This document shows, piece after piece, positions 17,579 to 22,535 of a stretch of DNA of 22,535 nucleotides. This DNA is from an uncultured Oscillospiraceae bacterium (GTDB lineage: Bacteria; Bacillota; Clostridia; Oscillospirales; Oscillospiraceae). Both the position numbers and the translations under genes were made by a program. Numbering within the stretch: the first letter of the stretch is position 1; every line of letters starts with the position of its first letter. The notes under the pieces were generated by a model. The model ran no database searches, had not been told where the DNA came from, and saw only the letters and a program-made list of their open reading frames with translations. The stretch lies in contig CAAEDD010000095.1 of the NCBI GenBank assembly GCA_900754515.1, positions 1-22,535 on the forward strand, written 5' to 3'.

Positions 17579-18463
17579 ATGAAAAAGCTTATTGTTCTTA
17601 CACTGGTTGCTGTTATGGCGCTGTCCATGATGGTAGGCTGCGGCGCTGAGGAAGCCCCTGCTGAGGAGGCAACTGCCGCCCCTGCTACCGAAGCTCCTGC
17701 CGAAGAAACTCCTGCCGCCGAAGAACTTTCCGGCACCGTTAACGTCAACGGCTCCACCTCAATGGGCGATGTTATTGCCGCTCTCACCGAGGGATTCAAT
17801 GAGATCAATCCCGACGTGCAGATCAACTACACCGGCAGCGGTTCCGGCGCCGGCATTGAAGGTGTCCTGGCAGGCACCTGCGACCTGGGACTCAGCAGCC
17901 GCGCTCTTTCTGAGGATGAGAAGAGCCAGGGCGCTGTTGAGAACGTCATTGCCAAGGACGGCGTAGCCATCGTCATCAACCCTGAGAACACCGTCACAGA
18001 CCTCACCACCGAGCAGATCGCCGCCATCTACACCGGTGAGATCACCAACTGGTCTGAGGTGGGCGGCCCCGATGCCGAGATAGCAGTTCTGGGACGTGAC
18101 AGCGCCTCCGGCACTCGCTCCGCCTTTGAAGAAATCCTGGGTATCGTTGACTCCTGCGTCTACCTGAATGAGTACAGCTCCACCGGCGACGTTATCGGAA
18201 ACGTAGCCTCCAACCCCAATGCAATAGGTTACGCCAGCCTCTCCGCCGTTGACGACAGCGTGGTTGCTGTAGCCGTAAACGGTGTGACTCCCACCGAAGA
18301 GACCGTTGCCGACGGCAGCTTCGCCATCCAGCGTCCCTTTGTCATCGTGACCGTTGAGGGTACCGAGCTGAGTCCTGCTGCTCAGGCCTTCCTGGACTAC
18401 GCCATGAGCGCTGAGGTCGCCGACATCATTGCCGCTGCCGGGGCTGTTAGTGCAAACGGCTGA
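17579..18463 (+). CDS. pstS: Phosphate-binding lipoprotein PstS
   Basis: The extracellular substrate-binding protein of the high-affinity phosphate ABC transporter. ATG 17579 (294 residues) is chosen because AAAGGAA lies about eight bases upstream and a classical signal peptide starts there: MKKL, a hydrophobic core, then MVGC with the lipidated C21. A low-complexity Ala/Glu/Pro/Thr linker (about 22-48) tethers the domain to the membrane. Phosphate-contact motifs are NGSTSMGD, TGSGSGAGI and GRDSASGTRSAFEE. NPNAIGYASLSAVDDSV and the closing FLDYAMSAEVADII are family blocks. Isoleucine is almost always ATC or ATT, unlike pstC just downstream, which fits much higher expression of the binding protein. 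The gene is followed by two stable hairpins. Confidence 0.96.
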   Translation: MKKLIVLTLVAVMALSMMVGCGAEEAPAEEATAAPATEAPAEETPAAEELSGTVNVNGSTSMGDVIAALTEGFNEINPDVQINYTGSGSGAGIEGVLAGTCDLGLSSRALSEDEKSQGAVENVIAKDGVAIVINPENTVTDLTTEQIAAIYTGEITNWSEVGGPDAEIAVLGRDSASGTRSAFEEILGIVDSCVYLNEYSSTGDVIGNVASNPNAIGYASLSAVDDSVVAVAVNGVTPTEETVADGSFAIQRPFVIVTVEGTELSPAAQAFLDYAMSAEVADIIAAAGAVSANG

Positions 18464-18482
18464 AAGTTAAGATGAGCCCAAT

Positions 18483-18516
18483 GGCAATGGCCCCCACGTA
18501 AATGGGGGCTATTGCC
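18483..18516 (+). promoter_or_regulatory. Stable hairpin after pstS
   Basis: A 14-bp stem pairs 18483-18496 with 18503-18516 around a six-base loop, with a single G-U pair and a run of six GC-rich pairs in the upper stem. It starts 20 bases after the pstS stop. There is no following T-tract, so it is more likely an mRNA 3'-end protector or processing barrier than an efficient terminator. Confidence 0.75.
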
Positions 18517-18527
18517 CTGTTAAGGGA

Positions 18528-18571
18528 TGGGTCTGACAGGCGCACGGGTAGCCGCACCTCTGTCAGATCCA
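18528..18571 (+). promoter_or_regulatory. Second hairpin between pstS and pstC
   Basis: TCTGACAG (18532-18539) pairs with CTGTCAGA (18560-18567), extendable outward to about 12 bp. The 20-base interior can fold a small CGG/CCG stem of its own (18545-18554). It comes 11 bases after the first hairpin. Together they fill the gap between pstS and the likely pstC start. Confidence 0.65.
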
Positions 18572-18631
18572 CCCCTGGAAAGAGAGAATACTTTGAGTCA
18601 GGCAATATCATTGAAAGGGGAGAACGGGAAA

Positions 18632-19603
18632 GTGAAGTTGCCGCCCAACACAGAAACAATAAAAAACGGAGCCTCTCCCGCAGGGGAGAAAGACAGCAGG
18701 ACTGCAAAGCCGATAGACGGCAACAGAGGTCTTAAGGACATAATGGAGCACATTATGAAGGCCCTTTTCCTTTTCTGCGGCTTGGTGGCTGTGGGCTTTG
18801 TCCTGGTAATATCCGTTTATCTTATTATTTCCGGACTTCCGGCTATCCGGGAAGTGGGCCTTATCCCTTTCCTCTTCGGCACCGACTGGGACCCCGCCAA
18901 CAAAAGCGGAAGCCCGGCCTATGGCATACTGCCCATGATACTTACCAGTATTTACGGCACGGCCGGGGCCATAGTAATAGGTGTGCCCATAGGCTTCCTT
19001 ATGGCCGTGTTCCTATCCAAGGTAGCAGACCGCAGGCTTGCCGCCGTTATACGTGAGGTGGTAGATCTGCTGGCAGGCATACCCAGCGTGGTTTACGGGC
19101 TTGTGGGCATGATGGTACTGGTGCCGGGGATACGTGTCCTGTTCGGCCTTCCGGCCGGGGACAGTCTGCTGGCGGCAGTGATCGTGCTGGCAATAATGAT
19201 TTTGCCAAGCATTATCTCCGTCTCCGAGACGGCTCTGAACTCCGTACCGAAAGAGTATGAGGAGGCAAGTCTTGCCCTGGGAGCCACGGAACTGGAGACC
19301 TATTTCCGCGTCTCCGCTCCTGCGGCCAAAAGCGGTATAGCCGCCGCCGTGGTTCTGGGGGTTGGACGGGCAATAGGAGAGGCTATGGCTATATTGATGG
19401 TGGCGGGCAACGTGGCAAATATGCCCGGCCTGCTCAAAAGCGTCAAGTTCCTCACTACCGCCATTGCCGGTGAGATGAGTTACGCCGGGGGTCTGCATCG
19501 CCAGGCACTGTTTTCTATAGGCCTTGTCCTTTTCCTATTCATCATGCTTATCAATGCCGTGCTCAACCTCTTCCTGAAAAAGAACAGTAAGGAGGGAAAC
19601 TGA
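18632..19603 (+). CDS. pstC: Phosphate ABC transporter permease PstC
   Basis: One of two membrane permeases of the Pst importer. The frame is open from ATG 18527, but that codon touches AAGGG with no spacing and lies at a hairpin. I choose GTG 18632 (323 residues) with GGGGAG nine bases upstream; TTG 18593 and ATG 18743 (preceded by AAGGA) are alternatives. With the GTG start, about 43 polar residues precede the first membrane helix (about 44-66, ALFLFCGLVAVGFVLVIS). About six helices follow in all. The EAA loop that contacts PstB is EEASLALGATELETY (about 209-223), and GVGRAIGEAMAILMVAGN is the conserved block after it. FGTDWDPANKSGSPAYGI is the usual first periplasmic region. The stop is one base from the pstA ATG. 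Confidence 0.93.
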   Translation: MKLPPNTETIKNGASPAGEKDSRTAKPIDGNRGLKDIMEHIMKALFLFCGLVAVGFVLVISVYLIISGLPAIREVGLIPFLFGTDWDPANKSGSPAYGILPMILTSIYGTAGAIVIGVPIGFLMAVFLSKVADRRLAAVIREVVDLLAGIPSVVYGLVGMMVLVPGIRVLFGLPAGDSLLAAVIVLAIMILPSIISVSETALNSVPKEYEEASLALGATELETYFRVSAPAAKSGIAAAVVLGVGRAIGEAMAILMVAGNVANMPGLLKSVKFLTTAIAGEMSYAGGLHRQALFSIGLVLFLFIMLINAVLNLFLKKNSKEGN

Positions 19604-19604
19604 C

Positions 19605-20501
19605 ATGAACCGGGAATCCGCCTCCATAACCCAAGGGCTGTCTGCCCGACGCCGGGCCTATGAAATTGGCATGCGGGCGCTTCTGTATGTTTCCGCAATA
19701 ATTATCTGTGCTCTGCTGGCCTTCCTCATCGGATACATTCTGGTAAGAGGAATACCCCACCTCAGTTGGGAGTTCCTGTCCAGCGAGGAGAGCGTAATAA
19801 AGGATATCGAGGGTATACTTCCCGCTCTTATAAACACTCTGTATGTAGTGATTGCCACACTGATAATCGTGCTCCCGCTGGGAGTTGGCAGCGCTATCTA
19901 TCTCACGGAATATGCCACGAATAAAAAGCTTGTTTCTGCTATTGAGTTTGCCACAGAGACCTTGGCAGGTATGCCCAGCATAATCTTTGCCCTTGTGGGT
20001 GTAATAGTGTTCTGCGAATTCGTGGGCCTGGGCACCAGCCTGCTGGCCGGTGCATTTTCCCTGGTGATGATGACATTGCCCACCATAATTCGCACTACCC
20101 AGGAGTCTTTGAAAACCGTGCCCCAGAGCTATAGGGAGGGATCACTGGCCCTGGGCAGCGGAAAGTGGCATATGGTGCGCACTGTAGTTCTGCCCTCCAG
20201 TGTGGACGGAATTGTGACAGGCTGTATACTGGCGGTGGGCCGCATAGTGGGGGAGAGCGCTGTGCTGATGTTCACGGCGGGCATGGGCATGCGCATGGCC
20301 AAGTATGGCCATGGCATAGGTGAGTTCTTTACCAATCTGTTTGACAGCTCCGGAGCCACACTCACCGTGGCCCTATACAATTACGCCAAGGAGCGGGCGG
20401 ACTTTGAGCCTGCCTTTGCCGTAGCTGTTGTTCTGCTGGCGATAGCCTTCCTTATAAACATAGCCGCCAAGCTGGCAGGCAGAAAGCTCAAAAAACACTG
20501 A
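19605..20501 (+). CDS. pstA: Phosphate ABC transporter permease PstA
   Basis: Second permease subunit of the Pst importer, 298 residues. AAGGAGGG lies about seven bases before ATG 19605. The first helix (about 26-48) is ALLYVSAIIICALLAFLIGY, and further hydrophobic segments bring the total to about six. Family blocks are GILPALINTLYV, LPLGVGSAIYLTEYA, ETLAGMPSIIFALVG, the EAA loop SYREGSLALGSGKWHMV (about 175-191) with VVLPSSVDGIVTG, and VGRIVGESAVLMFTAG. The C-terminus is basic and cytoplasmic. It is one base from pstC and 17 bases from pstB, so these are surely co-transcribed. Confidence 0.96.
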   Translation: MNRESASITQGLSARRRAYEIGMRALLYVSAIIICALLAFLIGYILVRGIPHLSWEFLSSEESVIKDIEGILPALINTLYVVIATLIIVLPLGVGSAIYLTEYATNKKLVSAIEFATETLAGMPSIIFALVGVIVFCEFVGLGTSLLAGAFSLVMMTLPTIIRTTQESLKTVPQSYREGSLALGSGKWHMVRTVVLPSSVDGIVTGCILAVGRIVGESAVLMFTAGMGMRMAKYGHGIGEFFTNLFDSSGATLTVALYNYAKERADFEPAFAVAVVLLAIAFLINIAAKLAGRKLKKH

Positions 20502-20518
20502 GAGCGGGAGATACTGAT

Positions 20519-21289
20519 ATGTGTGACAATAATGAGAAGATAATAATTGAGTCAAATAAACTGAACCTTTATTACGGTGACAATCACGCCCTGAAGGATA
20601 TCAGCTTCAGAATACCGTCAAACCGTATAACAGCCCTTATCGGCCCTTCGGGCTGCGGTAAGAGCACTTTTCTGAAAACCCTCAACCGTATGAACGACCT
20701 GGTTCCTGGGGTGAAGATTGAAGGACAGGTGATGTATAACGGGGAGGACATTTACGGCAAGGCTGTGGATGTGACACGGCTGCGCAGGCAGATAGGAATG
20801 GTGTTCCAGAAGGCCAACCCCTTCCCCATGAGCATTTATGACAACATTGCCTACGGCCCCCGGACCCACGGGATCAGAAACCGGGCGAAACTGGACGAGA
20901 TAGTTGAGCGATCCCTGAGGGATGCCGCAATCTGGGAGGAGGTAAAGGACAGACTGAATAAAAGCGCCCTCGGCCTCTCCGGTGGCCAGCAGCAGAGAAT
21001 ATGTATAGCCAGGGCTCTGGCGGTGGAGCCGGACGTGCTGCTCATGGATGAAAGTACCAGTGCCCTGGACCCTATATCCACTTCCAAAATAGAAGATCTG
21101 GCTATGGATCTAAAAAGCCGATACACAGTAATAATGGTAACCCATAATATGCAGCAGGCTCTGCGTATATCCGATTATACCGCCTTTTTCCTGCTGGGAG
21201 AGCTGGTGGAGTATGGAGACACCCAGACCATGTTCTCCAAGCCCACGGACAAGAGAACTGAAGACTACATTACAGGGAGGTTCGGCTGA
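20519..21289 (+). CDS. pstB: Phosphate ABC transporter ATP-binding protein PstB
   Basis: The ATPase subunit of the Pst importer, 256 residues. Walker A is GPSGCGKST (42-50), the Q-loop lies in GMVFQKANPFPMSI, the signature LSGGQQQR is at 153-160, Walker B ends in LLMDES (D177, E178), the D-loop is SALDPIST and the switch His is in MVTHNMQQA. All catalytic residues are present. The usual Pro after the catalytic Glu (DEP) is Ser here. GGGAG lies about ten bases ahead of ATG 20519. The stop shares one base with the phoU start (TGATG), which points to translational coupling. Confidence 0.97.
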   Translation: MCDNNEKIIIESNKLNLYYGDNHALKDISFRIPSNRITALIGPSGCGKSTFLKTLNRMNDLVPGVKIEGQVMYNGEDIYGKAVDVTRLRRQIGMVFQKANPFPMSIYDNIAYGPRTHGIRNRAKLDEIVERSLRDAAIWEEVKDRLNKSALGLSGGQQQRICIARALAVEPDVLLMDESTSALDPISTSKIEDLAMDLKSRYTVIMVTHNMQQALRISDYTAFFLLGELVEYGDTQTMFSKPTDKRTEDYITGRFG

Positions 21290-21948
21290 TGAGAAGCCAT
21301 TTCGACCAGCAGCTGCAGCTGCTTAACAGCCAGATGAGAGAGATGGGCGCTCTGTGTGAGGACGCCATAGCCCTGGCATCCAAGGCCCTTTCGGAAAACA
21401 GCAAAGAGCTGGCGGCAAAAGTTCCGCCTATTGCTTCCGCTCTGGATCAGAAAGAGCGGGATGTGGAAAATATCTGCCTGAAGCTGCTGCTGCGCCAACA
21501 GCCTGTGGCCGGGGATCTGCGCCAGATATCCGCCGCATTGAAAATGATAACAGACATGGAACGCATAGGAGACCAGGCGGAGGATATAGCCGAGATCGTA
21601 TGCTATATGCAGGGCAGTTCCCAGAAGGAGACGGAGCTTTTCAACTCCATGGCCCGTTCAGTCATACAGATGGTCACCGACAGTGTGGACGCATATGTGA
21701 AGCAGGATCTGGAGCTGGCCAAAAACGTTATAGCCCATGACGACGTGGTGGATGACGATTTTGAAAAGGTAAAAAAGAGCCTGGTGGATATAATTGTCAG
21801 AGAACCGGATATGGGCGGTTTTGCATTGGATATGCTGATGATAGGCAAGTACTTTGAACGTATAGGCGACCACGCCACCAACATTGCCGAGTGGGTCATT
21901 TATTCCGTCACCGGCGTGCATAAAAGCGAGGAACTGATCAAAGACTAA
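21289..21948 (+). CDS. phoU: Phosphate signalling/transport regulator PhoU
   Basis: PhoU links the Pst transporter to phosphate signalling: when phosphate is ample it represses the Pho response, usually through the PhoR histidine kinase. This 219-residue protein has the two repeated three-helix PhoU domains, each with its metal-binding motif: ERIGD (91-95, MERIGDQAEDIAEI) and ERIGD (190-194, FERIGDHATNIAEW). It overlaps pstB by one base and is the last gene of the operon. No phoP/phoR pair lies beside the operon within this window. Confidence 0.96.
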   Translation: MRSHFDQQLQLLNSQMREMGALCEDAIALASKALSENSKELAAKVPPIASALDQKERDVENICLKLLLRQQPVAGDLRQISAALKMITDMERIGDQAEDIAEIVCYMQGSSQKETELFNSMARSVIQMVTDSVDAYVKQDLELAKNVIAHDDVVDDDFEKVKKSLVDIIVREPDMGGFALDMLMIGKYFERIGDHATNIAEWVIYSVTGVHKSEELIKD

Positions 21949-21986
21949 GATTATGTAAACTTAAATAGATTGCAGCCCGTTACACA

Positions 21987-22034
21987 TAACATAGAAAACT
22001 CCCGCCGGAGAATTGGCGGGAGTTTTCTATGTTA
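21987..22034. terminator. Bidirectional terminator between phoU and the opposing small gene
   Basis: A perfect 20-bp stem pairs 21987-22006 with 22015-22034 around an eight-base loop. The GC-rich top (CTCCCGCC/GGCGGGAG) is flanked by AAAA and TTTT inside the stem, so an RNA made in either direction ends its strong stem with a U-run. It sits between the phoU stop (+) and the stop of the 54-residue gene (-). Confidence 0.85.
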
Positions 22035-22044
22035 CTTTGAAAGA

Positions 22045-22209
22045 TCAGTTCTTGAAAATCAATCCGATAATAAAGATGGCGATGGCCAGAAACAGCAGTA
22101 TGACTGAAGCCCCGGCCAGCCAGGAGTTCCTTCCTGTGTCGGCAATGGCCGCAAAAATACAAAGAAGCATAAGCATTATTCCCGACATCATTAGCTTTGT
22201 TGATTTCAT
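22045..22209 (-). CDS. Small two-helix membrane protein, unknown function (54 aa)
   Basis: I do not recognise this gene. It reads MKSTKLMMSGIMLMLLCIF at the start, a hydrophobic helix (about 6-22), a short polar turn with ADTGRNSW (about 23-30), a second helix (about 32-52, GASVILLFLAIAIFIIG) and ends in FKN. Support for a real gene is good: AAGGAG (plus-strand 22219-22224) lies nine bases before the ATG, the composition is cleanly membrane-type, and the stop falls 11 bases from the shared terminator. A weak promoter, TTGCCC (22270-22275) and TTAAAT (22247-22252) with 17 bases between, reads toward it. It lies between a sortase gene and the pst operon. It could be a small accessory or stress membrane protein; nothing in it gives a function. 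Confidence 0.72.
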   Translation of the reverse strand: MKSTKLMMSGIMLMLLCIFAAIADTGRNSWLAGASVILLFLAIAIFIIGLIFKN

Positions 22210-22296
22210 TTTTACAAACTCCTTTTAGGCGTATTTTCATGCCCCAATTTAAACATAGGGTGCATAGCCGGGCAAATGGAAACCATGCCAGGTTGC

Positions 22297-22328
22297 AAAA
22301 AGGATGGCAGATAAAACTCCGCCATCCT
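22297..22328 (-). terminator. Intrinsic terminator of the sortase gene
   Basis: On the minus strand AGGATGGC and GCCATCCT form an 8-bp stem around a 12-base loop, followed by a T-run (plus-strand A-run ending at 22301). It lies 25 bases after the sortase stop and separates it from the downstream small gene. Confidence 0.8.
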
Positions 22329-22353
22329 CTTCGTTCTTTTATAAGACTTTGAA

Positions 22354-22535
22354 TTATTGGATCTCCACCAGCTTGCCGATGACCACATAGCGGGCATCGT
22401 CAAACTCATAGGTGCAGGTAGACAAAACCACGATCCTGTCGTCAATGCTGACTTCCACGTCGCTCTTGAAGGTGGACTCGGATTTGGCACTCTCCACATA
22501 AGCCAGGAACTGCTCGTCTGCATCGAACTGGCGGG
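22354..22535 (-). CDS. Class B sortase, C-terminal part (5' end outside window)
   Basis: Only the last 60 codons are inside the window; the start lies beyond 22535. Sortases are membrane-anchored cysteine transpeptidases that link surface proteins to the cell wall. The visible part has DDRIVVLSTCTYEFDD, with the catalytic Cys at 22414-22416 in the class B pattern LSTC, followed by DARYVVIGKLV with the catalytic Arg at 22390-22392. The Cys-to-end distance and the DDR...LSTC...ARY/FVV layout are typical for class B. The upstream segment EQFLAYVESAKSESTF is also family-like. Its substrate (an NPQTN-like or other sorting signal) is not in this window. It has its own terminator downstream. Confidence 0.88.
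   Translation of the reverse strand, partial: RQFDADEQFLAYVESAKSESTFKSDVEVSIDDRIVVLSTCTYEFDDARYVVIGKLVEIQ

Noticed and set aside
18502..18735. A 77-codon plus-strand frame between pstS and pstC
   Set aside because: It lies across both hairpins, has no ribosome binding site and a low-complexity basic translation, and overlaps the pstC N-terminal region.
21980..22240. An 86-codon minus-strand frame after phoU
   Set aside because: It runs through the terminator stem and is out of frame with the 54-residue gene, which has the AAGGAG site and membrane-type composition.
22212..22523. A 103-codon minus-strand frame at the right edge
   Set aside because: A different minus-strand frame over the same bases encodes a clear class B sortase C-terminus.

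Overview
The window looks like core chromosome of a low-to-middle GC Gram-positive bacterium of the Clostridia, most likely an Oscillospiraceae/Ruminococcaceae-type gut anaerobe. This is inferred from the gene order dprA-topA-trmFO, plsX-rnc-(radical SAM)-smc-ftsY and yhbY-nadD/yqeK-rsfS, from folate-dependent TrmFO, from strong AGGAGG-type ribosome binding sites, and from a class B sortase. Most genes use ATA heavily for isoleucine. I see no phage, transposon, tRNA, rRNA or CRISPR array.

Region 1 (1-8475, all +): a tight run of housekeeping genes. These are a SpoU-family RNA methyltransferase, DprA, topoisomerase I with a Lys/Ala repeat tail, TrmFO, PlsX, RNase III and an Elp3-like radical SAM protein. 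Several junctions are ATGA overlaps, so this is probably one transcription unit. Region 2 (8453-14446, +): a near-consensus promoter inside the end of the radical SAM gene starts smc-ftsY-yhbY-nadD/yqeK-rsfS, covering chromosome organisation, membrane targeting, ribosome maturation and NAD/Ap4A metabolism. SMC is clearly shorter than usual, and NadD and YqeK are fused. Region 3 (14447-17317, +): leuS and rpsU. rpsU has a consensus promoter right behind the leuS stop, a two-hairpin leader and a strong terminator.

Region 4 (17318-22034, +): a complete phosphate-uptake operon pstS-pstC-pstA-pstB-phoU behind a 200-bp AT-rich control region. Two large hairpins lie between pstS and pstC and could uncouple expression of the binding protein from the transporter. 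A 20-bp perfect inverted repeat closes the operon and probably serves as terminator for both strands. Region 5 (22035-22535, - strand): a 54-residue two-helix membrane protein and the 3' end of a class B sortase gene with its own terminator.

The genes are nearly all recognisable families and I do not see a new multi-gene system. The points most worth a second look are the RNA structures at rpsU and pstS/pstC, the short-armed SMC, the DprA with altered core motif, the TopA tail, and the small membrane protein next to the sortase.
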